NCBI RefSeq assembly: GCF_023074185.1
Contig: NZ_JADPKY010000143.1
Location: 30,179 to 94,178 of the forward strand
DNA: 64,000 bases
DNA from: Bradyrhizobium sp. 132
GTDB lineage: Bacteria > Pseudomonadota > Alphaproteobacteria > Rhizobiales > Xanthobacteraceae
Direction of reading: 5' to 3'
Positions within the stretch are counted from its first letter, which is position 1. The number at the start of each line of letters is the position of its first letter. Positions 35,184-44,848 of the stretch are shown piece after piece. The translations under genes and the position numbers were made by a program. Below the pieces are notes generated by a model. The model saw only the letters and a program-made list of their open reading frames with translations, was not told the DNA's origin and did no database searches.

Positions 35184-37258
35184 AGCGCCCCCGCGAAAGC
35201 GAGCACGGAGCGCGGCGGCGCCTTGCTGGCGCTTCCGGGCTGGAAGTCGATCGTGTTCAGCTTGGCCTCGGTCGTGTTCAGGATCTGCTGCCAGCTCTTG
35301 TATTCGGTCATTTTTGGCAATTTGAATGCGATCTCTTCGGGGGCGGCGTTCAGTACGATAAAGATCGCAGCGCTGCCCGGTTCCATCGGCCCCATCACAT
35401 AGGAAAGAAACCGCCCTTCCGGGAATTTCCAGTCGCTTTCCGTCATTTCGTCGCCGGCCGGCGTCAGCCACAGCGCGCCGTAGGAGATGCCGTCTTTAGG
35501 GCGGCCGTCGAGCCAGCGATGGCTACGAAGCTGCGAGAACCGGCGGCGGATATCGGCGAGTTCGGCGACGAAATCGACCATGCCGTCGCCGTCCTTGCCG
35601 AGATTGTCCCAGCCGACCCAGCCGACCTCGTTGTCCTGGCAATAGGCGTTGTTGTTGCCCGATTGCGAATTGCCGACCTCGTCGCCGGCGAGGATCAGCG
35701 GAATGCCCTGCGCCAGCATCAGGCAGGCCAGCACGTTCTTGCGAAGCTGCCGGCGCAAGCTGAGGATTTGGGGATCGTCGGTCGGGCCCTCGACACCGCA
35801 ATTGTTGCTATGGTTGTCGTTGGAGCCGTCGCGGTTGTCCTCGCCATTGGCCTCGTTGTGCTTCTCATTGTAGCTGAAGAGATCGGCAAGCGTGAAACCG
35901 TCATGGACGGTGATGTGGTTGATGCTGGCGCGCGGCCGCCGTCCGTCGTGGTTGAACAAGTCGGAGGACGCCGTCATGCGGCTGGAGATGTCGCCGATCA
36001 GGCTGCCTTCGCCGCTCCAGTAGCGGCGCATGGCGCTGCGGTAACGGTCGTTCCACTCCGACCATTGCGAGGGAAATGCGCCGACCTGGTAGCCGCCGAG
36101 GCCGAGATCCCAGGGTTCGGCGACGAGCTTGACGCTCGCCAGCACCGGATCCTGCCGGATCGCGGTGAGGAACGAGCTGCCGCGATCATAGCCGTTCGGC
36201 CCGCGCGCCAGCGTGGTGGCGAGGTCGAAACGGAAGCCGTCGACGTGGCAGACCTCGACCCAGTAGCGCAGCGAATCCATCACCATCTGCAGCACGCGCG
36301 GGTGGGTGAGGTTGACCGACGAGCCGCAGCCGGTGAAGTCGTCGTAATAGCGCGGGTTCTCGCGGTTCAGCCAGTAATAGGAGGCGTTGTCGATGCCGCG
36401 ATAGCACAGCGTCGGGCCGAGGTGATTGCCCTCGGCAGTGTGGTTGTAGACGACGTCGAGCATCACCTCGATGCCGGCATCGTGCAGGCGTGCGATCGTG
36501 GTGCGAAATGAGTCGAGCGCGTTGTCCTGGGCATAGCGCGCCTCGGGCGCGAAAAACGACAGCGTGTTGTAGCCCCAGTAATTGGCTAGCTTCTTCTCCA
36601 CCAGGACGCGGTCGTCGATGAACGCGTGGATCGGCAGGAGCTCGACCGTGGTGACGCCGAGCTTCTTCAGATGCTCGATCATCGCCGGCGACGACAGCCC
36701 GCCATAGGTGCCGCGCAAATTCGGCGGCACGTCGTTGCGCTTCTGCGTCAGGCCCTTGATGTGAGCCTCGTAGATGATGGTATCTTCCCAGGGGATATTG
36801 GGCCGGATCTCGCGGCGGCCCCAGTTGAAGGTCTCGTCGACCACGACGCCCTTCGGCATGCCGCGCGCGTTGTCGCGCCGGTCAAAGGAGAGATCTTCAC
36901 GCGGGCTTCCGGTGCGATAGGCGAAATGCGCGTCACTCCAGACCAGCCGCCCGGAAAGCCGCTTGGCATAGGGGTCGAGCAGCAGCTTGTTGGCGTTGAA
37001 GCGATGCCCCTGCTCGGGCTCGTAGGGGCCATGCACGCGGTAGCCGTAGAGCTGGCCGGGCGAAACGTCGTTGAGATAGCCGTGCCAGACGTCCTCGGTG
37101 CGCTCCGGCAGCTCGATGCGCTCGAGTTCGCGGCGGCCTTGCGTGTCGAACAGGCACAGCTCGACCTTCTGCGCGTTGGCGGAGAACAGCGCGAAATTGG
37201 TGCCGCGTCCGTCCCAGCTTGCGCCGAGGCGTGCGGGCGATCCAGCAGTCAGGCGCAT
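35180..37258 (-). CDS. glgX: Glycogen debranching enzyme GlgX
   Basis: 692 residues, the family length. An N-terminal CBM48-like domain (LGASWDGRGTNFALFSANAQ) precedes the GH13 barrel: VMLDVVYNHTAEGN (I), DGFRFDLATTLAR (II), KLVAEPWDLGLGGYQVG (III) and HITVHDGFTLADLFSYNEKH (IV). It also has NGEDNRDGSNDNHSNNCG. It hydrolyses alpha-1,6 branches of phosphorylase- or glucosidase-trimmed glycogen, releasing malto-oligosaccharides for TreY and MalQ. Three bases separate it from the glgB stop upstream, and it overlaps treZ by four. Confidence 0.95.
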   Translation of the reverse strand: MRLTAGSPARLGASWDGRGTNFALFSANAQKVELCLFDTQGRRELERIELPERTEDVWHGYLNDVSPGQLYGYRVHGPYEPEQGHRFNANKLLLDPYAKRLSGRLVWSDAHFAYRTGSPREDLSFDRRDNARGMPKGVVVDETFNWGRREIRPNIPWEDTIIYEAHIKGLTQKRNDVPPNLRGTYGGLSSPAMIEHLKKLGVTTVELLPIHAFIDDRVLVEKKLANYWGYNTLSFFAPEARYAQDNALDSFRTTIARLHDAGIEVMLDVVYNHTAEGNHLGPTLCYRGIDNASYYWLNRENPRYYDDFTGCGSSVNLTHPRVLQMVMDSLRYWVEVCHVDGFRFDLATTLARGPNGYDRGSSFLTAIRQDPVLASVKLVAEPWDLGLGGYQVGAFPSQWSEWNDRYRSAMRRYWSGEGSLIGDISSRMTASSDLFNHDGRRPRASINHITVHDGFTLADLFSYNEKHNEANGEDNRDGSNDNHSNNCGVEGPTDDPQILSLRRQLRKNVLACLMLAQGIPLILAGDEVGNSQSGNNNAYCQDNEVGWVGWDNLGKDGDGMVDFVAELADIRRRFSQLRSHRWLDGRPKDGISYGALWLTPAGDEMTESDWKFPEGRFLSYVMGPMEPGSAAIFIVLNAAPEEIAFKLPKMTEYKSWQQILNTTEAKLNTIDFQPGSASKAPPRSVLAFAGAL

Positions 37259-37261
37259 CGT

Positions 37262-39400
37262 TCAGCTTTCCGGAACGAGGAAGATCCCGGCGAGCGGCGG
37301 AATGGTGAGGCGGAGCTCGCCATCGACAGCATGGACTTCGCCGATGTTGCCGACATTACTGCCGCCGTAATGGGCGGAGTCCGAGTTGAACACTTCCTTC
37401 CACTTGCCGCCGAAGGGCGCGCGAACGCGGTAGTTGCGATAGACGTTGGGTGAGAAGTTGACGATCACCATGCACCGGGCGTGCTCGCCAAATCCCTTGC
37501 GCAGCCAGGCGAACACGTTGCGGTTGGCGTCGTCGGTGACAAGCCATTCGAAACCGGCCGGCTCGCAGTCCATCTGGTGCAGAGCGGGCACCGCGCGATA
37601 GAGCCGGTTGAGGTCGCGGATCAGCGCCTGGATGCCGGAATGAGTCTTGTGCTCGAGCAAGTGCCAGTCGAGCGATTGGTCGTGATTCCATTCGCGGCTT
37701 TGCGCGATCTCGGCACCCATGAACAGCAGCTTCTTGCCGGGATGGCCGAACATGAAGCTGTAATAGGCGCGCAGATTCGCAAAGCGCTGCCATTCGTCGC
37801 CGGGCATGCGGCCCAGGATCGAGCGCTTGCCGTGCACGACCTCGTCATGCGACAGCGGCAGGACGAAGTTTTCCGAGAAGGCATAGTGCAGGCCGAACAG
37901 GATGTCGCCGTGATGATGCTTGCGGTGGATCGGATCCTTGCTGATGTAGTTCAGCGTGTCGTGCATCCAACCCATGTTCCACTTGTAGCCGAAGCCGAGC
38001 CCCCCGAATTCGACCGGGCGCGAGACCTGCGGCCAGGCGGTGGACTCTTCGGCGGCCGTGGTCGCCTGCGGGAAACGCGCGAACAGCTCGGTGTTGAAGC
38101 GGCGCAGGAACGCGATCGCCTCGATGTTCTCCCGGCCGCCATGCTGATTCGGAATCCACGCGCCGGGCGGGCGGCTGTAGTCGAGGTAGAGCATGGATGC
38201 GACCGCATCGACGCGCAAGCCGTCGATAGCGTAACGCTCGAGCCAGAACAGCGCGTTCGACACCAGGAAGTTCGTCACTTCGGTGCGGCCGTAATTGTAG
38301 ATCAGCGTGCCCCAATCGAGGTGACGGCCCTGGAGCGGATTGGCGTGCTCGTACAGCGCTGTGCCGTCAAAACTGCCGAGCCCGTGCGGATCGTCCGGGA
38401 AGTGGCCGGGCACCCAGTCGAGCAGCACGCCGACGCCCTCGCGGTGGCAGGCATCGACCAGTGCGGCAAAATCCTCCGGCGTGCCGAAGCGGCTGGTCGG
38501 CGCATACAGGCCGGTCGGCTGGTAGCCCCATGAGCCGTCGAAAGGATGCTCGCTGACGGGGAGAAATTCGAGATGAGTGAAGCCCATGTCACGGGCGTAG
38601 GCCGGCAGCTGCTCGGCCAGCTCCCGATAGGTCAGCCATTCATCTCCGTTCTTGCGCCGCCACGAGCCGAGATGGACCTCGTAGATCGACATCGGCGCCG
38701 ACAATGCGTTGATGCCGTCGGGTGCTGGTCGCGGCCGCGGCAGATGCGCCTCGTCGAACACGATGGAAGCCGTCTTCGGCCGCACCTCGCTTGCAAACGC
38801 CATCGGATCGGACTTCAGCGGGAGTAGATGGCCATGGGGTCCGATAATTTCGAACTTGTAGTGGTCGCCGGCCTTGGCGTGCGGGATGAATAACTCCCAA
38901 TAACCTGCGCCGCGCACCCGCATCGGATGGCGCCGCCCGTCCCAGAAATTGAAATCGCCGACCACGGAGACGCGCCGTGCATTCGGCGCCAGCACTACGA
39001 AGCCGATGCCATCGATCTCTTCGAGCCGCATCGGATGCGCGCCGAGCTTGTCGTAAAGGCGCTGGTGGGTGCCTTCGCCGAGCAGATAGAGATCGAAATC
39101 GGACAGGATCGGCGGAAAGCGGTAGGCGTCCTCGAATTCGACGACGCTGTCGCCGAATTTGACGCGGAGCTGGTAGTGCTTCGAGCCATTCGGCAGGCTG
39201 CCGATGAACAGGCCGGCATCGTGGACGCGGTCGAGCCGGGCCACCTCGCCATGCTCGCTGACCGCCTCGACATTGGAGGCTTCGGGGAGAAACGCGCGCA
39301 CGACACTCTTGCCGCCCTCGGGATGCAGCCCGAGATAGTGGAAGGGGTCGGAGTGGCGGCCCTCGATGATCGCATAGGCCTCGGCAGGGAGTTTAGGCAT
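37262..39400 (-). CDS. glgB: 1,4-alpha-glucan branching enzyme
   Basis: 712 residues from the ATG at 39400, which lies inside the end of treS (8-base overlap). Domain order: N1 module (HSDPFHYLGLHPEGGK), CBM48 (RRVSVVGDFNFWDGRRHPMR), GH13 barrel with VLLDWVPGHFPDD (I), DGLRVDAVASMLYLDYSR (II), TAAEESTAWPQVSRP (III) and LPLSHDEVVHGKRSIL (IV), and a C-terminal beta domain. It forms alpha-1,6 branches in glycogen. The close overlap with treS and glgX suggests that glucan building and trehalose conversion are made together. Confidence 0.96.
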   Translation of the reverse strand: MPKLPAEAYAIIEGRHSDPFHYLGLHPEGGKSVVRAFLPEASNVEAVSEHGEVARLDRVHDAGLFIGSLPNGSKHYQLRVKFGDSVVEFEDAYRFPPILSDFDLYLLGEGTHQRLYDKLGAHPMRLEEIDGIGFVVLAPNARRVSVVGDFNFWDGRRHPMRVRGAGYWELFIPHAKAGDHYKFEIIGPHGHLLPLKSDPMAFASEVRPKTASIVFDEAHLPRPRPAPDGINALSAPMSIYEVHLGSWRRKNGDEWLTYRELAEQLPAYARDMGFTHLEFLPVSEHPFDGSWGYQPTGLYAPTSRFGTPEDFAALVDACHREGVGVLLDWVPGHFPDDPHGLGSFDGTALYEHANPLQGRHLDWGTLIYNYGRTEVTNFLVSNALFWLERYAIDGLRVDAVASMLYLDYSRPPGAWIPNQHGGRENIEAIAFLRRFNTELFARFPQATTAAEESTAWPQVSRPVEFGGLGFGYKWNMGWMHDTLNYISKDPIHRKHHHGDILFGLHYAFSENFVLPLSHDEVVHGKRSILGRMPGDEWQRFANLRAYYSFMFGHPGKKLLFMGAEIAQSREWNHDQSLDWHLLEHKTHSGIQALIRDLNRLYRAVPALHQMDCEPAGFEWLVTDDANRNVFAWLRKGFGEHARCMVIVNFSPNVYRNYRVRAPFGGKWKEVFNSDSAHYGGSNVGNIGEVHAVDGELRLTIPPLAGIFLVPES

Positions 39401-42400
39401 GGGCTTCGCTCTCGGTGCTGGACAGAATGCGAAGCAGTCCGGACAGCGGCGCATGGAGCCCCTCAGGCCGGTGGGACAGCTCGTACTCTACTTCGTCGAA
39501 CGCTTGATCAAGCAGGAAAAAACTTAACAGGCCTGCCGCGGATTGCCGATCCACTGGCCACAGCCGCCGATCCGTCGTGGCCTCGCGGTAGGCGTTGAGG
39601 AACGTCGCAGTGGCGCGCTCGCGCCATTCGCCGAGCGCGGCCGTAAGCCGGCCCTGCTCGTCGGAGGCGCCCGTGAGCGCGCGGTTGAGCGCCGCGTTAA
39701 CCGAAAGATCAATCGAGCGGATCAGGCCGGCGACGTCGCGCGCGGCAGGCAGCTTGCGCCGCTTGTCGGCCAGCGGCAAACGCGGATCTCCGTCGAAGTC
39801 GATGATGAAGATATCGTCCTTTACGATCAGCGTTTGCCCGAGGCGGAAGTCGCCATGATGACGGATGTTCAACCCGCCGATCTCGGAAGGCAATAGCGCA
39901 TTCAGCCGGCCGGACAGGGACGCACGCATCGCCACGAGCTGATCGATCAGCGGCCGGTCCGCCTCTCGCAGGCCGCCGCGAGTGTCGGCCAGCCGCTCGA
40001 GAACGCGCTCGGCCCGTCTCGTCAGGTCGGATGTCCAGCGCTCGACGTGTGCGGAGCGGATCAGCTCCGGCGCGAGATCGTCGGGCTTTGCGGCCGCCAG
40101 AGCCACATGCAGCTCGGCGAGCCGCCGGCCGATCTGCGCTATGAAGTGCAGATATGGCGCTTGCTCCTGGGTCTCGCGGAGCATCTCGCCCGGTGGCAGC
40201 ACCCTTTGCTCGTCGATATAGCGGTCGAGATAGCCCGCGGTGACGGCCCAGCCATCGCCCTGGTTCTCGACATAGGCGTGCAGCACGCCTACCGCGCTGC
40301 GACTATCGCCTTCGACCAGCTCGACGTTGCCGAGCAGTGCCGGCGTATTGGCAAAGCGGGCGATTTCGGTGAGGTAGGAGCCGATCTCGATCTCGGGATT
40401 GATGCCGCTTTCAAGCCGGCGATAGATCTTGGCGACATACTGGTTGTCGACCAGCGCGGTGCTGTTCGACTGCTCGACCGTGCGGATGCGTTCGGGCTCC
40501 TTGATGGTGTAGTCGGCAAACCTGCTGGTCGCCTTGAACTCCAGCCGCAGATTGTTCTCTTCCACCACCAGGTTCTGCGACAGATTGCGCAGGAACAGAC
40601 CGATGAAGATCTGCTCTGTCGCCACGTCGAGCAGCGTGCCTTCGCGGGCACCCTGGCGCACGGCGGCGAGCGCCTTCGGGTTGAAGCGTTCGCGATCGAA
40701 GCGCACCCACTCAATCTGCATCGGTACGACGTAGCGGGTGGTCACATCGTGTCGGGTCGCTTCGAAGAACGCGATCCAGGGCCTGTTGTCGCCGATGTCG
40801 CAGAACGGCACCGCCGATGTCAGCGTGGGCTTAATGTGCTTGGGATTGTTTTCTGGATACCACCGCGTCCGTGACAGGAAACCCGGCAGCACATCGCGCT
40901 CGAACATTCCGCGTTCGCGTGCCAGAGAGACCCAGGTCGAATTGACAGGTACCACCAGCGTTTCGAATTCCGGCACCGCGCGCGGCGTCACCGGCTCGGA
41001 CTTGTCGCGCTCGGTGAGCTGGAACCAGTAGAAGCCATAGGGCCCCAGCGTGACCATGTAGGGCAGTTCGCCGATCGCCGGAAAACGCGTGCGGCCGAGC
41101 ATCTCCTGCGGGATGCGGTCCTTCCACGGCGACAGATCGAGCTCGGTTGCCTGCGCGGCGCGCGAGAGGTTCGCGACGCAGAGGATCACCTCGTCGCGGT
41201 ACTGCCGGACATAGGCCAGCACAGCGCGGTTGGTCGGGCGGATGAAGGTCATGGTCCCGCGGCCGAAGGCGAGCGTGGACTTGCGCACCGAGATCAACCG
41301 TTTGGTGGCGTTGAGCTGCGACGAAAGGCTGCGCGACTGCGCTTCCACGTTCACGGACTCATAGCCATAGACGGGATCCATGATCGGCGGCGCGTAAAGG
41401 CGGGCCGGATCAGCGCGTGAGAAGCCGCCATTGCGGTCCGGGCTCCACTGCATCGGCGTGCGCACGCCGTTGCGGTCGCCGAGATAGATGTTGTCGCCCA
41501 TCCCGATCTCGTCGCCGTAATAGATGATCGGCGTACCAGGGAAGGACAACAGCAGCGAGTTCATCAGCTCGATCTTGCGCCGGTCGTTGTCCATCAGCGG
41601 CGCAAGGCGCCGGCGGATGCCGACATTGATGCGGGCGCGCGGATCATTGGCGTAGGTCGACCACAGATAATCGCGTTCGACGTCGGTGACCATTTCCAGC
41701 GTCAGCTCGTCATGGTTTCGCAGGAACAGCGCCCACTGGCAGCTTGAGGGAATGTCCGGCGTCTGTCGCAGTATGTCTGTGATCGGAAAGCGGTCTTCTT
41801 GCGCGATCGCCATGTAGATGCGCGGCATCAGCGGGAAGTGGTAGGCCATGTGGCATTCGTCGCCACGTCCGAAATATTCCTGCACGTCCTCCGGCCATTG
41901 ATTGGCCTCGGCCAGCAGCAGCTTGCCCTTGGAATAGGCGTCCAATTCCTTGCGCAGGCGCTTGATGATCGAATGCGTCTCGGGAAGGTTCTCGTTCGAG
42001 GTGCCCTCGCGCTCGCAGAGATAGGGGATGGCATCGAGCCGGAAGCCATCGACGCCGGCATCGAGCCAGCGCTTCATCACCTGGATGAGCGCGCTGACGA
42101 CGCGCGGATTGTCGAAATTGAGATCCGGCTGGTGAGAGAAGAAGCGGTGCCAGTAGAACGCGCCGGCCTCGGGATCCCAGGTCCAGTTGGATTTCTCGGT
42201 ATCGGTGAAAATGATCCGCGTACCCTGGTATTTCTGATCGGTGTCGCTCCAGACATACCAATTGCGGGCGCTCGAGCCTGCCGGGCTGCGGCGCGCACGC
42301 TTGAACCAATTGTGCTGGTCCGAGGTGTGGTTGACGACGAGTTCGGTAATGACGCGCAAGCCGCGCTTCTGCGCCTCCTGGATGAAGCGCTTGAAATCTT

Positions 42401-42686
42401 TCATCGTCCCGAAATCGGGATTGATCGAGCCGTAGTCGCCAATGTCGTAGCCGTCGTCGCGGCCGGGCGAGGGATAGAACGGCAGCAGCCAGAGCGCGGT
42501 GACGCCGAGCTCCTGGAGATAGGGCAGCTTCTCGGTCAGCCCGGCGAAGTCGCCGATGCCGTCATTGTTGCTGTCGGCAAACGCCTTGACGTGAAGCTGG
42601 TAGATAACGGCGTCCTTGTACCAGAGCTCATCCACGATCCCGGCAGCCTCGGCTTTCTTGGTGTCGACGGAAGACAATACGTTCAT
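39393..42686 (-). CDS. treS: Trehalose synthase fused to maltokinase (TreS-Mak)
   Basis: 1097 residues from the ATG at 42686. Residues 1 to about 550 are GH13 trehalose synthase: WYKDAVIYQLHVKAFADSN, VITELVVNHTSDQH (I), DGFRLDAIPYLCEREG (II), LLLAEANQWPEDVQEYF (III) and FLRNHDELTLEMV (IV). Residues about 590-1097 are a maltokinase: LPGFLSRTRWY near the start, HHGDFRLGQTLIV (catalytic loop) and FIIDFDGDPRLP (metal site). TreS interconverts trehalose and maltose; the kinase makes maltose-1-phosphate from ATP. The fusion is known in many proteobacteria and normally feeds GlgE, but the adjacent GlgE-like protein looks inactive. Confidence 0.95.
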   Translation of the reverse strand: MNVLSSVDTKKAEAAGIVDELWYKDAVIYQLHVKAFADSNNDGIGDFAGLTEKLPYLQELGVTALWLLPFYPSPGRDDGYDIGDYGSINPDFGTMKDFKRFIQEAQKRGLRVITELVVNHTSDQHNWFKRARRSPAGSSARNWYVWSDTDQKYQGTRIIFTDTEKSNWTWDPEAGAFYWHRFFSHQPDLNFDNPRVVSALIQVMKRWLDAGVDGFRLDAIPYLCEREGTSNENLPETHSIIKRLRKELDAYSKGKLLLAEANQWPEDVQEYFGRGDECHMAYHFPLMPRIYMAIAQEDRFPITDILRQTPDIPSSCQWALFLRNHDELTLEMVTDVERDYLWSTYANDPRARINVGIRRRLAPLMDNDRRKIELMNSLLLSFPGTPIIYYGDEIGMGDNIYLGDRNGVRTPMQWSPDRNGGFSRADPARLYAPPIMDPVYGYESVNVEAQSRSLSSQLNATKRLISVRKSTLAFGRGTMTFIRPTNRAVLAYVRQYRDEVILCVANLSRAAQATELDLSPWKDRIPQEMLGRTRFPAIGELPYMVTLGPYGFYWFQLTERDKSEPVTPRAVPEFETLVVPVNSTWVSLARERGMFERDVLPGFLSRTRWYPENNPKHIKPTLTSAVPFCDIGDNRPWIAFFEATRHDVTTRYVVPMQIEWVRFDRERFNPKALAAVRQGAREGTLLDVATEQIFIGLFLRNLSQNLVVEENNLRLEFKATSRFADYTIKEPERIRTVEQSNSTALVDNQYVAKIYRRLESGINPEIEIGSYLTEIARFANTPALLGNVELVEGDSRSAVGVLHAYVENQGDGWAVTAGYLDRYIDEQRVLPPGEMLRETQEQAPYLHFIAQIGRRLAELHVALAAAKPDDLAPELIRSAHVERWTSDLTRRAERVLERLADTRGGLREADRPLIDQLVAMRASLSGRLNALLPSEIGGLNIRHHGDFRLGQTLIVKDDIFIIDFDGDPRLPLADKRRKLPAARDVAGLIRSIDLSVNAALNRALTGASDEQGRLTAALGEWRERATATFLNAYREATTDRRLWPVDRQSAAGLLSFFLLDQAFDEVEYELSHRPEGLHAPLSGLLRILSSTESEAHA

Positions 42687-42697
42687 GGCGTGCGCCT

Positions 42698-44644
42698 TTA
42701 CGCCAGGCAGCGGAACAGCAGCGCCGGATCGCGGTCGGGATCGATACGCAACTTGATCCCGCCCCATTCGATGCGGGACTGTTCGCCGGTGAGGAGATTT
42801 TCGAGTCCGGTGACATGGCGGCGCTCGCCGCCGACATCGATGGCGAGGTCGCCGAGCGGCAACCAGAACTCGCGTGCATTGCGCGAGAGCGCGATCGCGG
42901 CAATGACGGTATTGGCGGGATCGGTGGCCTCCTTGGCAAAAGCAATCGTGTCGCCGTCCTCAATGCCGAGGAAGCGCAGGTTCGCCGTCTGCTGAAGGGC
43001 TACGTTTTCGTTGCGGATACGATTTAGCTCCGTGATGTACGGCTTAATGTTGCCGGGCTTGTCCCAGTCGCGCTGCCTGATCTGGTATTTCTCGGAGTCG
43101 AGATATTCCTCGCGGCCGGGGATCGCGTCGTGCTCCAGCAATTCGAACCCGCTGTAGACGCCGTAACTGCCGGACAATGTCGCGGCCAGCGCGACGCGCG
43201 ATTTGAACGCCCAGGTCTCGCCGCCCTGGAGATGATATGGCAGCAGGTCGGGCGTGCTCACGAACAGGTTCGGCCGATAGAAGTCACGTTCGGGATAGCG
43301 CGTCAGCTCGCCGATATATTGCTCCAGCTCCCACTTCGCCGTGCGCCACGGGAAATAGCTGAAGGACTGCGCAAAGCCGAGCTTGGCGAGGCCCTTCATC
43401 AGCTTCGGTCGCGCGAACGTCTTGGAGAACAGGATCACCTCGGGGTGCCGGCGGCGGATATCGCGGATCAGCCACTCCCAGAAAGCAAGCGGCGCGGTAT
43501 CGTGATTGTCGATGGCAAAGATGGTGACACCGTGGTCGATCCAGAACAGCATGGCGTCGCGAAACGCGTTCCACAGTCCGGCCCGATCGACGGACGTGAA
43601 ATCGGGGATGACGATATCGGAATAGGGCCCCTCAGCCGTCCGCACCGAGCGGTCCGGCCGCCATTTGAACCATTCCGGATGTTGCGTCAGCCAGGGATGG
43701 TCCGGCGAGCATTGCACGGCGAAGTCGAGCGCGAGCTCGAGGCCGTATTCCAGGCAGGTCGCGACCAGCGCGCGGAAATCCTCGATCGTGCCGAGCTCCG
43801 GATGCAGCGCATCGTGCCCCCCCTCGATGGTGCCGATCGCATAAGGCGAGCCGGGATCGCCTTCGGTCGCTGCCGGCGCGTTGTTGCGGCCCTTGCGGCG
43901 GGTGCGGCCAATGGGGTGGATCGGCGTGAAATAGAGCACGTCGAAGCCCATCGCCGCGATCTCGGGCACCCGCGCGATGCAGTCGCGGAGCGTGCCGTGC
44001 CGGCCTGGAATTTGGCTCTGGCTGCGCGGCATCATCTGATACCAGGCGCCAAAGCGCGCCTTGTCGCGGTCGATGATGAGCGGGAAGGGCGCCGAGCGGG
44101 TGAGGTCGGGCCGCGATTGGCTCTCGGCCATGGCTTCGCCGAGTTCAGTTGCCAGCAGCGGGGCAACGTCGCCGGTCTGAAGATAGTCCTCGCATTGCCT
44201 GACGATGACAGCCGCGGCCTCCTGACGCGCGCCATGCGCCTTGGTCAGAAGGCCGGCGCCCTCGATCGCATCGAGGCTGACATCGGCACCAGAGCGCTGC
44301 TTGCGCGCGACCCCGTGCGACCATGTCGCGAACTCGTCGGTCCAGGCTTCGATCGCATAGACATATTTGCCGGGCTCAACCGGTGTGAACGCGCCGGACC
44401 AGCGGTCATTGCCGTGAGGGATCATCGGCTCGCTCCGCCATTCGCGGTCCTGCTCTTGCCGCCAGATCAGCGCTGCGCCGATCACGCCGTCGCCGTCGCG
44501 GTAGATGTCGGCCCAGACCTCGACCGGTTCGCGCGCGATCCGCTTCACGGGGAAGCGGCCGCCATCGATCAAGGGATAGACGTCTTCGATGAGGAAAGCG
44601 CTGCCGGCTGCGGCACTCTCGACAGTTTGAATTGTCTTGTTCAC
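42698..44644 (-). CDS. GlgE-like GH13 protein with degraded active site
   Basis: 648 residues from a GTG at 44644 (a TTG at 44809 is possible). The whole GlgE architecture is kept: FGAWYQMMPRSQSQIPGRHG, VLYFTPIHPIGRTRRKGRNN, LDFAVQCSPDHPWLTQHP (region I), and NLFVSTPDLLPYHLQGG (IV). But region II reads IFAIDNHDTAP where active GlgE has FRVDNPHTKP: Asp379 is kept, whereas the GH13-invariant Arg is Ala377. Region III reads LFSKTFARP where GlgE has FLSEAF: the acid/base Glu is Lys408. The PPKKYQDIYPLNF substrate motif is also missing. It follows the operon order of maltosyltransferase GlgE, yet probably lacks that activity. Confidence 0.85.
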   Translation of the reverse strand: MNKTIQTVESAAAGSAFLIEDVYPLIDGGRFPVKRIAREPVEVWADIYRDGDGVIGAALIWRQEQDREWRSEPMIPHGNDRWSGAFTPVEPGKYVYAIEAWTDEFATWSHGVARKQRSGADVSLDAIEGAGLLTKAHGARQEAAAVIVRQCEDYLQTGDVAPLLATELGEAMAESQSRPDLTRSAPFPLIIDRDKARFGAWYQMMPRSQSQIPGRHGTLRDCIARVPEIAAMGFDVLYFTPIHPIGRTRRKGRNNAPAATEGDPGSPYAIGTIEGGHDALHPELGTIEDFRALVATCLEYGLELALDFAVQCSPDHPWLTQHPEWFKWRPDRSVRTAEGPYSDIVIPDFTSVDRAGLWNAFRDAMLFWIDHGVTIFAIDNHDTAPLAFWEWLIRDIRRRHPEVILFSKTFARPKLMKGLAKLGFAQSFSYFPWRTAKWELEQYIGELTRYPERDFYRPNLFVSTPDLLPYHLQGGETWAFKSRVALAATLSGSYGVYSGFELLEHDAIPGREEYLDSEKYQIRQRDWDKPGNIKPYITELNRIRNENVALQQTANLRFLGIEDGDTIAFAKEATDPANTVIAAIALSRNAREFWLPLGDLAIDVGGERRHVTGLENLLTGEQSRIEWGGIKLRIDPDRDPALLFRCLA

Positions 44645-44848
44645 GGTGATGCCATTGACAAGAAAGCAGGAGCCCGTTTCCCTTGTCGGGAACCTACGCT
44701 TGATACCTATATAGAAAGCCGGTTGGGTGTCATTAGTTCCCTCGGGAACGGCTAGCGCGGTTTGTGAGTTAAGCCTGACTAACGTCTTCCACCGCCTCGT
44801 TAAAATCAATACCCCCGGCCAAAATCTGGCCTGCCAACTGCGTGCCGA
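44645..44848. promoter_or_regulatory. Divergent promoter region between glgE-like operon and malQ
   Basis: 204 bases between the start of the six-gene minus-strand glucan operon and malQ. It contains an inverted repeat GTTCCC-TC-GGGAAC at 44736-44749. A GGAAC at 44745 is followed by GTT only after 18 bases, one more than EcfG promoters normally allow, so it is not claimed as such. The promoter for the large operon must lie here, since all downstream gaps are 11 bases or less. Confidence 0.4.

Noticed and set aside
43130..44755. 541-codon open frame on the plus strand opposite the glgE-like gene
   Set aside because: It is the antisense of a well-conserved GH13 protein in a high-GC genome; its composition (Arg/Ala/Glu/Asp/His-rich, no motifs) is that of a shadow frame.
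44745..44770. GGAAC ... GTT in front of malQ as an EcfG promoter
   Set aside because: The spacer is 18 bases and the -10 lacks the usual C before GTT, so it falls outside the consensus met exactly at four other sites.
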